This document shows positions 34,218-44,611 of a stretch of 60,923 nucleotides of DNA, in pieces. Made by a program: the position numbers and the translations under genes. How positions within the stretch are numbered: the first letter of the stretch is position 1; each line of letters begins with the position of its first letter. The stretch comes from Methylococcaceae bacterium (GTDB lineage: Bacteria; Pseudomonadota; Gammaproteobacteria; Methylococcales; Methylomonadaceae): assembly GCA_006844705.1 (NCBI GenBank), contig SPJS01000111.1:1-60923 (forward strand), given 5' to 3'. Below the pieces are notes generated by a model. The model did no database searches and was not told where the DNA came from. It was given only the letters and a program-made list of their open reading frames with translations.

Positions 34218-36974
34218 ATGAGTGATAAGACAGTCGAGGAATTAGCCAGAATGGTGGGGATACCACTGGATCGGTTTTTGGAACAACTGATTCAGGCGGG
34301 GTTGTCACCCCATAACCCTGAAGATATTGTAAATGAAGAAGAAAAGGTTAAATTGCTGGCTCATTTACGCCAGCGTCATGGTAAGTCGGCCAATGAGGGA
34401 GCAGAAGCCCCAAAACGAATTACGCTGAAACGAAGAAAAGTTACTGAGCTGAAGCAAGCAACGACGCACGGTACCCAAGGTAGCACGGTGAGTGTTGAAG
34501 TACGTAAGAAAAAAACCTATATCAAACGTAGTGAAACCAAGACCGAAGATAACCAGGCGTTGGTTAAAACCAAGCAAGCCCTGGAAGATCAAAAAAGGTT
34601 TTTGGCTGAAGAAGAGAGTAAAAAACAACAGCCAGAACAGGTTGAAGAGCAAAAAGCCGAACAGCAAAGCGTAGTGGAAAATGAAAAGCCGCTTCAAGCA
34701 GAAATAGAAAAAGCCACAGAGAAAGATGCTGTGGGTGTTGAGGCTGATGTGTCTTCGGGCGCTGAGATTTCTCCAGTTGTTGAGGAGGCTTCAACAAAAC
34801 AAGAGGGTGTGAATGTCTCAGCAGGGCAGCCGACACCGCCTCAGGAAAGCGAAGGCAAGCCCAAAGAAAACGCTGGGTCTGAGACAGTGCTTAGCGCTGA
34901 AGAAAAAGAAAAGCAGCGTCTTGAAGAAGAGCGTCAAGTCCGGCAGGAAGAGTTTGTCCGGAAAACAGCTGAAAAGGTTCGCAAGCAGGCTGAAGAGAAA
35001 AAGCAAAAAACACTGCACAAGAAAAAACAAGAGACACGGCAAGCCAAACCCGCACCAGCTGCGAAGAATGATTTTTCTGGAAACAAAGGTACGCAGGATC
35101 AACGCCGGGGCAAAGGTAAGAAAGGAAAGCATCGCAAGGACAAGCAGGAAGTTGATTTCGCCTCCAACAAACCAGTGGGTAAGCATGGGTTTGAGAAGCC
35201 AGTAGCCCCAGTCGTTAAGGAGGTTGCTATTCCTGAAAACATTATGGTGTCTGATTTAGCTCAGAAAATGAGTGTAAAAGCGGCAGAAGTCATTAAACAC
35301 CTGATGAAGCTTGGAATGATGGCGACCATTAATCAGACGATTGATCAGGAGACCGCAGTCATTCTGGTTGAGGAAATGGGACACCACCCGGTCATGCAAA
35401 GTGAGGATGACCTGGAAGATGAAATGCTTTCCAAAGTGCAGGAAACCGAAGATGATCGAGCACTGTCTCCTCGCGCACCGATTGTGACGATCATGGGGCA
35501 TGTCGACCACGGTAAAACCTCGTTGCTCGACTATATCCGTGAATCACGTGTGGCCGCTGGTGAAGCTGGTGGAATTACCCAGCATATTGGCGCTTACCGA
35601 GTGAAAACTGATCATGGCTCCGTGACATTTCTTGATACACCGGGACACGCGGCGTTTACTGCGATGCGTGCGCGGGGTGCGGAATTGACCGATATTGTTA
35701 TCGTCGTCGTGGCCGCAGATGATGGTGTGATGCCGCAAACCAAGGAAGCCATAGAACATGCGCGTGCCGCAGATGTGCCGTTGATTATTGCGATTAACAA
35801 AATAGATAAAGCGGAAGCAAACCCAGATAAGGTGATGCAGGAGCTGGCAACCATTGAGGTCGTTCCAGAAGAATGGGGGGGCGATGTTCAATTCCTGAAA
35901 GTGTCAGCGAAAACAGGTGAAGGTGTTGATGATCTGATCGAAGCGTTGATTCTGCAGGCCGAAATTCTTGAGCTTCAGGCACCGGTTATAGGCACAGCTT
36001 CAGGGATTTGTATTGAGTCACGTCTGGATAAAGGGCGTGGTGCAGTTGCCACTTTACTGGTACAAAAAGGGACGTTGAATAAAGGCGATATCATTCTTTG
36101 TGGGCATGAATATGGCCGTGTGCGTGCGATGTTTGATGAAAACGGTAAGTCAGTTAAAGAAGCTGAACCGTGTTCACCTGTTGAGGTCTTGGGGCTGTCA
36201 GGGACGCCGAATGCTGGTGATGAATTCCTGATGGTAGCCAGTGAACGTATTGCAAGAGAACTGGCTGAACACCGTGAAGACCGCAAAAAATCCACTTTGC
36301 AGGCTGCACAGGCAGCGTCCAAGCTGGACGAGATTTTCTCCAAGATGTCTGAGGGGGAGGCAGCGTCAGTTAATCTGGTGATCAAAACCGACGTACAGGG
36401 AAGTCTGGAGGCTTTGCGTGAATCCTTGATCAAGTTATCCACAGAAGAAGTCCAGGTTAAATGTGTTTATGGCGGTGTGGGGGGGATCAATGAAAGTGAT
36501 GCCAACCTGGCGCTGGCTTCCGGTGCGATATTGATTGGTTTCAATGTTCGTGCCGATGCGACAGCCAGAAAGCTGATTGCTGAAAAAGAAATTGATCTGC
36601 ATTATTACAGTGTGATTTACGATGCCATTGATGAAGTCAAGCGCGCGATCAGCGGTATGTTGTCGCCGGATATTCAGGAAAATATCGTCGGTCTGGCTGA
36701 GGTTCGTGATGTGTTCAGGTCGCCTAAATTTGGTTCAATTGCCGGTTGCATGGTTATTGATGGGTATGTAAAACGTAATCTTCCTATCCGTGTATTGCGT
36801 GATAACGTGGTGATTTTTGAAGGTCAGTTGGAATCATTGCGCCGCTTCAAAGATGATGTCAATGAAGTCAAGATGGGTATGGAATGTGGTATTGGTGTCA
36901 AAAACTATAATGATGTCAAAAACGGAGACCAGATTGAGGTCTTCGAGCGCGTTGAGGTCCGTCGGGAAATTTAA
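34218..36974 (+). CDS. infB: Translation initiation factor IF-2
   Basis: The 918-residue GTPase has a small N-terminal IF2_N domain, a long charged Lys/Glu/Gln-rich linker (about residues 60-330) and a second IF2_N motif ([17 protein letters not shown]). The G domain has G1 GHVDHGKT at 427-434, G3 DTPGH and G4 NKID. Domains II-IV follow to the end. AAGGGGGAAAT precedes the ATG. It places fMet-tRNA on the 30S subunit. Internal starts, as in E. coli, are possible but I did not find a decisive one. Confidence 0.97.
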   Translation: MSDKTVEELARMVGIPLDRFLEQLIQAGLSPHNPEDIVNEEEKVKLLAHLRQRHGKSANEGAEAPKRITLKRRKVTELKQATTHGTQGSTVSVEVRKKKTYIKRSETKTEDNQALVKTKQALEDQKRFLAEEESKKQQPEQVEEQKAEQQSVVENEKPLQAEIEKATEKDAVGVEADVSSGAEISPVVEEASTKQEGVNVSAGQPTPPQESEGKPKENAGSETVLSAEEKEKQRLEEERQVRQEEFVRKTAEKVRKQAEEKKQKTLHKKKQETRQAKPAPAAKNDFSGNKGTQDQRRGKGKKGKHRKDKQEVDFASNKPVGKHGFEKPVAPVVKEVAIPENIMVSDLAQKMSVKAAEVIKHLMKLGMMATINQTIDQETAVILVEEMGHHPVMQSEDDLEDEMLSKVQETEDDRALSPRAPIVTIMGHVDHGKTSLLDYIRESRVAAGEAGGITQHIGAYRVKTDHGSVTFLDTPGHAAFTAMRARGAELTDIVIVVVAADDGVMPQTKEAIEHARAADVPLIIAINKIDKAEANPDKVMQELATIEVVPEEWGGDVQFLKVSAKTGEGVDDLIEALILQAEILELQAPVIGTASGICIESRLDKGRGAVATLLVQKGTLNKGDIILCGHEYGRVRAMFDENGKSVKEAEPCSPVEVLGLSGTPNAGDEFLMVASERIARELAEHREDRKKSTLQAAQAASKLDEIFSKMSEGEAASVNLVIKTDVQGSLEALRESLIKLSTEEVQVKCVYGGVGGINESDANLALASGAILIGFNVRADATARKLIAEKEIDLHYYSVIYDAIDEVKRAISGMLSPDIQENIVGLAEVRDVFRSPKFGSIAGCMVIDGYVKRNLPIRVLRDNVVIFEGQLESLRRFKDDVNEVKMGMECGIGVKNYNDVKNGDQIEVFERVEVRREI

Positions 36975-36977
36975 TTG

Positions 36978-37343
36978 ATGGCAAAAGAATACGGGCGTAG
37001 TGATCGTGTTGCATCACAGATGCAGAAAGAGCTGGCTTATGTGTTACAGCGTGAAATGCATGATGATCGTTTGGGGTTTATCACTATAAACGAAGTCGTG
37101 CTTTCCAAAGACCTGGCTGTGGCCAAAATTTATGTCACTGTGCTGAATGTTGATGACAAGGGAAAGCAAACAAATATTGCTGCATTAAATGAAGTGGCGC
37201 CAAATATTCGCAGCCTGGTTGCTTCCCGCATGCGATTGCGGCATATTTCGGAATTCCGTTTTTATTACGATAATTCATTCGATACCGGTATGCGAGTGAC
37301 TGAACTGTTAAGTGAGAAAGATAAAGGGAATGGCGAGACGTAA
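36978..37343 (+). CDS. rbfA: Ribosome-binding factor A
   Basis: The ATG at 36978 is three bases after the infB stop and gives the usual MAKEYGRSDRVASQMQKEL start; a TTG at 36975 is less likely. The 121-residue KH-like protein has the conserved LGFITINEVVLSKDL and PNIRSLVASRMRLRHISEFRFYYD. It assists 16S rRNA 5'-end processing. It overlaps truB by 14 bases. Confidence 0.95.
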   Translation: MAKEYGRSDRVASQMQKELAYVLQREMHDDRLGFITINEVVLSKDLAVAKIYVTVLNVDDKGKQTNIAALNEVAPNIRSLVASRMRLRHISEFRFYYDNSFDTGMRVTELLSEKDKGNGET

Positions 37344-38241
37344 AAAAGGCCTGGATATTCATGGCATTTTGCTGTTGGACAAGCGAGCAGGCATTTCATC
37401 AAACAAGGCCTTGCAGGAAGTGAAGGGGTTGTTGAATGCAAATAAAGCGGGCCATACAGGCAGTCTCGATCCGCTTGCGACAGGGTTGCTTCCACTTTGT
37501 TTTGGAGAAGCGACCAAAGTGTCGGCATTGATGTTGGATGATGACAAACGTTACCAGGTTGAAATCAAACTGGGAGAGCTTACTGATACCGGAGATGCGG
37601 AAGGCGCTGTTGTGAATACCATGCCCGTACCTGAGTTGGATGAGCAGCTAATTGATCAATGCCTCCAACATTTTACCGGGGAGATCGAACAGATTCCTCC
37701 CATGTACTCAGCGCTGAAATATAATGGCAAAAAACTGTACGAATTGGCGCGAGAAGGTATTGAGATAGAGCGAAAGCCGCGCAAAATAAAGATTTTTTCT
37801 TGTGAATTATTGGCCTATAAACAGCCTGTTTTAACCCTGCAGGTTCATTGCTCCAAAGGAACATATATCCGTAGTCTGGCTGAAGATATAGGTACTTTTC
37901 TGGGCTCATGTGCAACCGTAAAATCCTTGCGCAGAATGACAGCAGGGCGTTTTTCTATTGACCATGCGTTGAGCCAGGAATGTTTGTCTGGGATGTCGAA
38001 TGCTGAATTACAATCAGTCTTGATTCCGGTAGATGCTCCTCTCGAATTCATGCCTGCCATCAGAGTTTCCAATGAGCAGGCCTGCCGAATTACACAGGGA
38101 CAGCAACTACAAGTGAATGAACCCGTTATTGGACAGGTTAGAATGTACAGTGATCAAGGCTTTTTAGGTTTGGGAGAAATGCTGAGTGATGGTAGACTAG
38201 CGCCACGGAAGCTATTTCATATAACCAGAGGGGCGGCCTGA
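37330..38241 (+). CDS. truB: tRNA pseudouridine(55) synthase TruB
   Basis: I start at ATG 37330, which yields the typical MARRKKG opening; a GTG at 37312 is an alternative. The 303-residue protein has the catalytic D47 in GHTGSLDPLATGLLP, the YSALKYNGKKLYELAREG block and a C-terminal PUA-like domain. It makes pseudouridine 55 in the T-loop of tRNAs. Confidence 0.96.
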   Translation: MARRKKGLDIHGILLLDKRAGISSNKALQEVKGLLNANKAGHTGSLDPLATGLLPLCFGEATKVSALMLDDDKRYQVEIKLGELTDTGDAEGAVVNTMPVPELDEQLIDQCLQHFTGEIEQIPPMYSALKYNGKKLYELAREGIEIERKPRKIKIFSCELLAYKQPVLTLQVHCSKGTYIRSLAEDIGTFLGSCATVKSLRRMTAGRFSIDHALSQECLSGMSNAELQSVLIPVDAPLEFMPAIRVSNEQACRITQGQQLQVNEPVIGQVRMYSDQGFLGLGEMLSDGRLAPRKLFHITRGAA

Positions 38242-38297
38242 AGGTTGTCTCGCACGTGTTTTTCTGCGCCCTATTGTGGAAAAGCATTTTTTTAACC

Positions 38298-38318
38298 GGT
38301 CATTGTGACCTTTTTTAT
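38298..38318 (+). terminator. Weak terminator-like hairpin before rpsO
   Basis: GGTCA, TTG, TGACC and six T lie 21 bases upstream of the rpsO start. The stem is only five pairs, so it would at most reduce read-through from truB into rpsO. Confidence 0.4.
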
Positions 38319-38338
38319 TTTTGATAGGGGAAAAAATT

Positions 38339-38608
38339 ATGCCTTTTACAGCAGAACAAAAACAAGCTGTTATTGAAGAATATCGTTTATCTGAAACCGA
38401 TACCGGTTCGCCTGAAGTGCAAATCGCTTTGTTGACTGCGCATATCACGCATTTAACGCCACATTTTGCCGAACACAAGAAAGATAATCATTCTCGTCGC
38501 GGTTTGTTAAGAATGGTTAATCAGCGACGCAAGCTTCTGGATTACTTGAAAAAGAAAGATGTATCCCGATATCGTACGTTGATTGAGCGCTTGGGCTTGC
38601 GTAAATAA
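38339..38608 (+). CDS. rpsO: 30S ribosomal protein S15
   Basis: The ATG at 38339 behind AGGGGAAA gives exactly 89 residues, the universal S15 length. [24 protein letters not shown] and the [22 protein letters not shown] helix are conserved. S15 binds the central domain of 16S rRNA and often represses its own translation. A terminator-like hairpin follows, before pnp. Confidence 0.97.
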   Translation: MPFTAEQKQAVIEEYRLSETDTGSPEVQIALLTAHITHLTPHFAEHKKDNHSRRGLLRMVNQRRKLLDYLKKKDVSRYRTLIERLGLRK

Positions 38609-38619
38609 GTCCGCTATGC

Positions 38620-38646
38620 AAAAACGGCACTTGAGTGCCGTTTTTT
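38620..38646 (+). terminator. Terminator between rpsO and pnp
   Basis: AAAAACGGCACT and AGTGCCGTTTTTT form a stem with a T-run 12 bases after the rpsO stop. As in E. coli it is probably leaky and lets part of the transcript reach pnp. Confidence 0.75.
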
Positions 38647-38718
38647 GGTTTTATTCAGATGTAAGCTTTATTAGTCACTTTCAGCTGGCAATCAAGCATT
38701 AATAAAGGAATCTTACTA

Positions 38719-40800
38719 GTGAGTCCTATCAGGAAAGAATTTCAATATGGCGATAACAAGATTATCCTGGAAACAGGAGAAATTGCGCGCCAGGCTCATG
38801 GAGCCGTATTCATTGATGTCGATGGCACTGCATTGCTGGTGACCGTTGTAGAGAAGAAAAATGAGCAGGGCGGGGATTTTTTTCCGTTGACTGTAAACTA
38901 CCAGGAAAAAGCGTATGCGGCGGGGAAAATCCCGGGTGGTTTTTTTAAGCGTGAAGGACGCCCGACCGAGTCCGAGACGCTGATTTCAAGATTGATTGAT
39001 CGTCCTATACGCCCATTGTTTCCTGATGGGTACACACACGAAGTACAAATTATTGCTACGGTTGTTTCGCTTAACCCTGACGTTGATACTGAAGTTCCAG
39101 CGTTGTTGGGCGCATCAGCTGCGCTGGCTGTGTCTGGACTGCCTTTTAATGGTCCGGTGGGCGCTGCACGTGTGGGTTACAAGGAGGGTAGCTATGTGCT
39201 GAACCCGACGGCATCAGCCATGAAAGAATCACAGCTGGAACTGGTTGTGGCGGGTACTGACCAAGCGGTGCTGATGGTTGAATCACAAGCGGAGCTTCTT
39301 ACAGAAGAGGTGATGCTGGGTTCTGTCTTGTTTGGTCATGAACAAATGCAGACAGCAATTAATGCGATTAAAGAATTTGCAGAAGCAGCCAATGCACCTG
39401 TGAGTGACTGGGCTACTCCGGAAAAAAATAGTGCGCTTGAATCTGCCGTGGCCTCAGCTGCTGAAGCGGAGATTGCAGCAGCTTATCAAATTGCTGAAAA
39501 ACTGGTTCGACAAGATAAATTGTCTGAGATACGTGGTGCTGTCATTGAGAAATTGACAGCAGATGAGCAATTTGAAGAAGGCGATATTAAAAACAGCATT
39601 GAAAAGCTGGAAAAGAAAATTGTGCGTGGCTCCATTTTAAATGATAGTAAACGTATCGATGGGCGAGAGCTGGATAAAGTACGCCCGATTAGTGTCCGTA
39701 CCGGCGTGTTACCACGCACACATGGTTCAGCGCTGTTTACCCGGGGGGAGACTCAGGCGATGGTGGCTGCCACGTTGGGCACAGAACGAGATGCGCAGAT
39801 CATTGATGCCTTGACGGGTGAATATAAAGAAAGTTTTATGTTGCATTACAATTTTCCGCCGTTCTGTGTGGGAGAAACCGGATTCTTTGGTTCTCCCAAA
39901 CGTCGTGAAATCGGTCATGGTCGTTTAGCCAAACGTGGTGTGAGTGCCATTCTGCCCAATATGGAAGAATTTCCTTATGTCGTGCGTGTGGTTTCGGACA
40001 TCACTGAATCAAACGGTTCCAGCTCTATGGCATCGGTCTGTGGAACCAGTCTGGCCTTAATGGATGCCGGGGTGCCAACAAAAGCACCTGTTGCCGGTAT
40101 TGCTATGGGTTTGATCAAGGAAGGTGAACAGTTTGCTGTATTGTCCGATATTATGGGTGATGAGGATCATTTAGGTGACATGGATTTCAAGGTAGCGGGT
40201 TCAGAAACCGGGATTACGGCCTTGCAAATGGATATCAAGATTGACGGTATTACTGCAGAAATTATGGAGACCGCGCTGGAGCAGGCCAAACAGGGACGCC
40301 TTCACATCTTGGGTGAAATGAACAAGGCTTTATCTTCGACGCGTGAAGAAATGTCTGATTACGCACCACGTATTATTTCATTCAAAATTGATCCGAATAA
40401 AATACGTGAGGTCATCGGTAAAGGTGGGGCAACTATTCGCAGCATTACTGAACAGACCGGGGCCAGTGTTGATCTGACTGATGACGGCATGATTAATATT
40501 GCGTCAGTTGATAAGGCGGCCGGAGAAGAAGCGCGTCGTATCATTGAAGAGATTACTGCTGAAGTTGAAGTCGGTAAGATTTATGAAGGCAAAGTAGTCC
40601 GTTTGATGGACTTTGGCGCGTTTGTGACTATTTTGCCAGGCAAAGACGGCTTGGTGCATATTTCACAGATTTCCAATGAGCGCGTCGAAAAAGTCAGTGA
40701 CAAACTGGCCGAAGGCGATGTGGTTAAAGTAAAAGTGCTTGAAATTGACCGTCAGGGACGTGTGAGACTGAGCATGAAAGAAGTGACGGAAGAAGAATAA
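38719..40800 (+). CDS. pnp: Polyribonucleotide nucleotidyltransferase (PNPase)
   Basis: The 693-residue exoribonuclease starts at a GTG behind AAAGGAA. Two RNase PH-like domains (about 1-230 and 300-540) are followed by a KH domain ([22 protein letters not shown]) and an S1 domain ([20 protein letters not shown]). It degrades RNA 3'-5' with phosphate and can form part of the degradosome. The catalytic-region motif [16 protein letters not shown] is intact. A strong terminator follows. Confidence 0.97.
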   Translation: MSPIRKEFQYGDNKIILETGEIARQAHGAVFIDVDGTALLVTVVEKKNEQGGDFFPLTVNYQEKAYAAGKIPGGFFKREGRPTESETLISRLIDRPIRPLFPDGYTHEVQIIATVVSLNPDVDTEVPALLGASAALAVSGLPFNGPVGAARVGYKEGSYVLNPTASAMKESQLELVVAGTDQAVLMVESQAELLTEEVMLGSVLFGHEQMQTAINAIKEFAEAANAPVSDWATPEKNSALESAVASAAEAEIAAAYQIAEKLVRQDKLSEIRGAVIEKLTADEQFEEGDIKNSIEKLEKKIVRGSILNDSKRIDGRELDKVRPISVRTGVLPRTHGSALFTRGETQAMVAATLGTERDAQIIDALTGEYKESFMLHYNFPPFCVGETGFFGSPKRREIGHGRLAKRGVSAILPNMEEFPYVVRVVSDITESNGSSSMASVCGTSLALMDAGVPTKAPVAGIAMGLIKEGEQFAVLSDIMGDEDHLGDMDFKVAGSETGITALQMDIKIDGITAEIMETALEQAKQGRLHILGEMNKALSSTREEMSDYAPRIISFKIDPNKIREVIGKGGATIRSITEQTGASVDLTDDGMINIASVDKAAGEEARRIIEEITAEVEVGKIYEGKVVRLMDFGAFVTILPGKDGLVHISQISNERVEKVSDKLAEGDVVKVKVLEIDRQGRVRLSMKEVTEEE

Positions 40801-40823
40801 TTCTGTGCATTCATGACGATATA

Positions 40824-40848
40824 AAAGGGTCTGCGGACCCTTTTTTTA
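40824..40848 (+). terminator. Rho-independent terminator after pnp
   Basis: AAAGGGTC, TGCG and GACCCTTT with a seven-T run form a strong intrinsic terminator, ending the rimP-to-pnp operon. Confidence 0.85.
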
Positions 40849-40861
40849 TAACTGAAATTGT

Positions 40862-41509
40862 ATGAAACCAACGATGTATCAGTCCGGGTGTCGTGACTGC
40901 ACCCGTCTGGCGAATTTTCTGGATGAAGTGAAGCAGCAATATCCTGAATATCATGCTCGCCCGGTTGCGCCTTTCGGGGACGAAAATCCTGAGTTATTAA
41001 TAGTCGGTTTGGCTCCGGGTATGCATGGTGCAAATGCTACTGGTCGGCCATTTACCGGAGACTATGCGGGATTACTGTTGTATCAGGCATTGTATGATTT
41101 CGGGTATAGCTCTTCCCCTCAGTCTGATCATGCTGACGACGGGTTAAGTTTAACAGGGTGTCGTATTACCAATGCTGTCAAGTGTTTGCCGCCGCAAAAC
41201 AAACCTACAGGCGGAGAAATTAATCAATGTAATCACTTTCTAAGAGAAGAAATCGCCTCGTTGCCTGCACGGGCAATTATCCTTGCGTTGGGCACTATTG
41301 CGCATCAGGCGGTACTTAAGAGTTATCAATTAAAACTCAGCTCGGCCAAATTTGGTCATCAACACTGTTTTGCTCTGCCAGATGGCAAAGTATTGCTGAG
41401 TTCATATCACTGTAGCCGCTATAATGTGCAGACCAATCGATTGACAAAAGTCATGTTTGATGATGTCTTTAGACAGATTGAGGTGTTGAAACAAGAGTTT
41501 AATGAGTGA
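40862..41509 (+). CDS. Uracil-DNA glycosylase, family 5 (UDGb)-like
   Basis: The 215-residue protein has motif A GLAPGMHGANATGRPFTGD (49-67) and the distal motif SYHCSRYNVQTNRLT, which fit the Fe-S UDGb (family 5) subgroup. Cysteines C10, C13, C108 and C123 are placed to hold a 4Fe-4S cluster. It excises uracil, and possibly other deaminated bases, from DNA. The usual HPS in the distal motif is HCS here. Its end overlaps uvrC by eight bases, giving a repair operon. Confidence 0.87.
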   Translation: MKPTMYQSGCRDCTRLANFLDEVKQQYPEYHARPVAPFGDENPELLIVGLAPGMHGANATGRPFTGDYAGLLLYQALYDFGYSSSPQSDHADDGLSLTGCRITNAVKCLPPQNKPTGGEINQCNHFLREEIASLPARAIILALGTIAHQAVLKSYQLKLSSAKFGHQHCFALPDGKVLLSSYHCSRYNVQTNRLTKVMFDDVFRQIEVLKQEFNE

Positions 41510-43340
41510 TGTGGAACAATCATTAGATGTTAAGTCATTTCTAAAAAATCTGACCCAGCGTCCAGGTATCTATAAAATGTTGGATGCCAAAGGAGAGGTG
41601 TTATATGTGGGGAAGGCCAAAAACCTGAAAAACCGCGTATCCAGCTATTTTAGAACCCAGTCAGCGTCTCCCAAACAGCAGGCAATGGTTGCAAAAATAC
41701 GCGCTATCGACGTGATGGTGACGCACACTGAAGGCGAAGCACTGTTGTTGGAAAGTCAGCAGATTAAACGGCTGAAACCCAGGTACAATATTTGTCTCCG
41801 GGATGATAAGTCTTACCCTTTTATTTTCATTTCCACAGAACATCCGTATCCGCAAATTACATTCCATCGTGGAGCCAAAAAGCGTAAAGGCACATATTTT
41901 GGCCCTTACCCAAGCGCCGGGGCAGTCAAGGAAACATTAAAATTAATCCAGAAAATATTCCCGGTCAGGCAGTGTGACGATAGTTATTACAATAATCGCT
42001 CCAGACCCTGTCTGCAATATCAAATAGAAAGATGTACGGCGCCTTGTGTTGGGCTGGTGTCTAAACAAGATTATCAACAGGACCTGGAAAACAGTGTGAT
42101 GTTTTTGCAAGGGAAAGGCTCACAGCTGATAGACCAGTTGGTTGATAAGATGGAGATGACTTCAAAAAAACTGGAGTTTGAACAAGCCGCTGTGTTTCGA
42201 GACCAGATAGTGCGGTTACGTTCAGTGCTTGAGAAGCATTTTGTCGCTGGAGAAAAAGGTGATGTAGATATTGTGGCTTGCGCCAAGCATGCAACAATAG
42301 TTTGCGTACAAGTCTATTTTATTCGAGGAGGGCAGCATTTTGGCAGTAAAGTGTTTTTTCCTTCAATTAATAATGATGAATATACACAGTCTGCTATTCT
42401 CCAGGCCTTTTTGGCGCAATATTACCTGGAAAGACAATTGCCAGCCGAATTGATTGTGAGTCACCCGCCTGATGATTGCGAATTACTGGCCTCTGTGTTG
42501 TCAAAGGAAGCTGGACATAAAGTCATCATTTCAACCAATGTACGTGGAGAACGTTTAAAGTGGCTGCAGATGGCGCAAACAAATGCAATGAGTGCTTTGC
42601 ACAGTAAGTTGGCGGATAAAAAGGGGATTTATGAGCGCTTTCTAAGTCTGCAAGAAGAACTGGGGTGCGCAGAGGTGCCAAAGCGTTTGGAGTGTTTTGA
42701 TATTAGCCACACTCAGGGCGATCAGACTGTGGCCTCTTGTGTTGTATTTGATCGGGAAGGGCCGGTAAAGTCAGATTATCGGCGTTTTAATATTAATGGA
42801 ATAACGCCTGGAGATGATTACGCGGCTATTAATCAAGCGGTATTTCGCCGGTTTAGGCGAATAAAAAATGAAGAGTACCCGGCACCAGATATAGTGTTTA
42901 TTGATGGGGGCAAGGGGCAATTAAACGAAGCAAATAAGGCTTTAGAGGAATTGCAGTTAAACAATGTTATGATAGTGGCTGTTTCTAAAGGGCCGGATAG
43001 AAAGGCTGGAATGGAACAGCTGTTTGTTGTAGAACAGGCGCAGGCAATTGATGTTGCCAGTCATGCGGCAGCATTATTGTTAATCCAGCATATTCGTGAC
43101 GAAGCACATCGCTTTGCCGTGAGTGGGCACAGGGCCCGCCGGGCAAAGAGTAAAAAAAGCTCTGTTTTGGAAGGAATCTCCGGGTTAGGCCCCAAACGAA
43201 GACAGCTTTTGTTGAAACAGTTTGGTGGGTTGCAAGGGGTTTCGAGAGCTGGGGTTGAGGCCTTATCCAGTGTAGAGGGTATTAGTCAACAGCTTGCTCA
43301 ACGAATCTATGATACTTTTCATTTGAATGATGGCAATTGA
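41502..43340 (+). CDS. uvrC: Excinuclease ABC subunit C
   Basis: The 612-residue protein has the N-terminal GIY-YIG nuclease (PGIYKMLDAKGEVLYVGKAKNL), a UVR motif around residues 205-240, the RNase H-like C-terminal nuclease (FDISHTQGD and FIDGGKGQLNEA) and tandem helix-hairpin-helix motifs at the end. It makes the dual incisions in nucleotide-excision repair. It overlaps pgsA by 14 bases. Confidence 0.97.
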   Translation: MSDVEQSLDVKSFLKNLTQRPGIYKMLDAKGEVLYVGKAKNLKNRVSSYFRTQSASPKQQAMVAKIRAIDVMVTHTEGEALLLESQQIKRLKPRYNICLRDDKSYPFIFISTEHPYPQITFHRGAKKRKGTYFGPYPSAGAVKETLKLIQKIFPVRQCDDSYYNNRSRPCLQYQIERCTAPCVGLVSKQDYQQDLENSVMFLQGKGSQLIDQLVDKMEMTSKKLEFEQAAVFRDQIVRLRSVLEKHFVAGEKGDVDIVACAKHATIVCVQVYFIRGGQHFGSKVFFPSINNDEYTQSAILQAFLAQYYLERQLPAELIVSHPPDDCELLASVLSKEAGHKVIISTNVRGERLKWLQMAQTNAMSALHSKLADKKGIYERFLSLQEELGCAEVPKRLECFDISHTQGDQTVASCVVFDREGPVKSDYRRFNINGITPGDDYAAINQAVFRRFRRIKNEEYPAPDIVFIDGGKGQLNEANKALEELQLNNVMIVAVSKGPDRKAGMEQLFVVEQAQAIDVASHAAALLLIQHIRDEAHRFAVSGHRARRAKSKKSSVLEGISGLGPKRRQLLLKQFGGLQGVSRAGVEALSSVEGISQQLAQRIYDTFHLNDGN

Positions 43341-43911
43341 ATATAATTTACCAACCTGTCTAACCTTATTTCGAATTGGTTTAATTCCTCTATTAGTCAT
43401 TGCGTTCTATTTGCCCTGGCAATATACCAATGTCGCATGTACGGTAGTTTTTGCAATCGCAGGAATTACTGATTGGTTGGATGGCTATCTGGCAAGAAAA
43501 ATGAAACTCGAAACAGCCTTTGGCGCATTTTTGGATCCGGTGGCTGATAAGCTTATGGTTGCTGTTGTTTTGGTTTTGCTTGTTCAACGGGAAGCAAGTA
43601 TTTATCTGGCAATCCCATCGGCTGTTATTATCGGAAGAGAAATCACAATTGCTTCATTGAGAGAATGGATGGCCGAAATCGGCCATAGTGCAAAAGTGAA
43701 AGTATCAGTCCTTGGTAAGTGGAAAACTACTTTTCAAATGGTTGCTATAGGCATGCTGTTATATAAGGATGATTTTGTGGGGTTGCCGATTAACAATATT
43801 GGCTATATCCTTATCTATCTAGCTGCAATTTTAACATTGTGGTCTATGATCAATTATCTTTCGGCAGCACTATCCGGGGTTGCTGAAAAAGATGACGCGA
43901 TTAATAATTAA
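43327..43911 (+). CDS. pgsA: CDP-diacylglycerol-glycerol-3-phosphate 3-phosphatidyltransferase
   Basis: The 194-residue integral membrane enzyme makes phosphatidylglycerophosphate. The CDP-alcohol phosphotransferase motif is complete: D49, D52, G53, A56, R57, G66, D70 and D74. Four to five membrane segments are present. Two adjacent ATGs (43327 and 43330) are possible starts. The uvrC-pgsA order is standard. Confidence 0.95.
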   Translation: MMAIEYNLPTCLTLFRIGLIPLLVIAFYLPWQYTNVACTVVFAIAGITDWLDGYLARKMKLETAFGAFLDPVADKLMVAVVLVLLVQREASIYLAIPSAVIIGREITIASLREWMAEIGHSAKVKVSVLGKWKTTFQMVAIGMLLYKDDFVGLPINNIGYILIYLAAILTLWSMINYLSAALSGVAEKDDAINN

Positions 43912-44000
43912 TTCATACAAACAATGCAAAATTGTATAGCTAACCGGGGCATCATAAATAAATTTAATGGAAAGATGTCTATTAATTAAGGGAAGAGATT

Positions 44001-44588
44001 ATGGAAAATGAGGCGGCCGAGTTAAAAAAAAAGGGTAAAGATGAGGTGTTGCTAGCCGCATTACAACTGTTTTCGCAAAAGGGGTATTTCTCTACCTCTT
44101 TAGCAGATATTCAGGCGTTGTCGGGGGTTAAAACTACTCGAACCATTTATCAGCACTTTCCTAATAAACAGGCAATAGCCAAAGAACTATATATAAATGT
44201 GCTGGATAGTTTGAATATCTCAATTGACGAAATTAAAAGACGGAACAGATCACCATCAGACCAGTTGAAAGAAATAGTCGGTTTGCTTTTTAAGTTGGCT
44301 GATGAGGCACCTGATGTTATGCGTTTTCTCTTGTTTTTGAATTTTAATGAGGTTTTGCCAGATGAAAAAAACTTAATAAATACACCTCCTTATACTAAGA
44401 TTATAAAAATATTTCAAAGAGCATCAACGCAAGGTGAAATTTCAGAAGCAAATCCATTATTTGCATTTGCTTCTTTTTTTGGGATAGTGAATCAATATTT
44501 GGTAATGGCTTTGAAAGGTGATTTGGAAAACCAGGCAGGTTTTTATCAACAAAAAGTATGGAATAAGGCGTGGAAAACGCTTATCTAA
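44001..44588 (+). CDS. TetR/AcrR family transcriptional regulator
   Basis: The 195-residue protein has a TetR N-terminal HTH (about 15-62: ALQLFSQKGYFSTSLADIQALSGV, TIYQHFPNKQAIAKEL) and a ligand-binding C-terminal domain. GGGAAGAGATT precedes the ATG. It lies directly upstream of, and in the same direction as, the exopolysaccharide genes, which start about 23 bases later. It may therefore control them, but nothing proves this. Confidence 0.87.
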   Translation: MENEAAELKKKGKDEVLLAALQLFSQKGYFSTSLADIQALSGVKTTRTIYQHFPNKQAIAKELYINVLDSLNISIDEIKRRNRSPSDQLKEIVGLLFKLADEAPDVMRFLLFLNFNEVLPDEKNLINTPPYTKIIKIFQRASTQGEISEANPLFAFASFFGIVNQYLVMALKGDLENQAGFYQQKVWNKAWKTLI

Positions 44589-44611
44589 TTTATCTGGGCA
44601 GTAAAAAAGAG

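Noticed and set aside
34600..35180. Long open frames opposite the infB linker
   Set aside because: They are complementary to the Lys/Glu-rich linker of IF-2, which gives long Leu/Phe-rich frames by composition alone.
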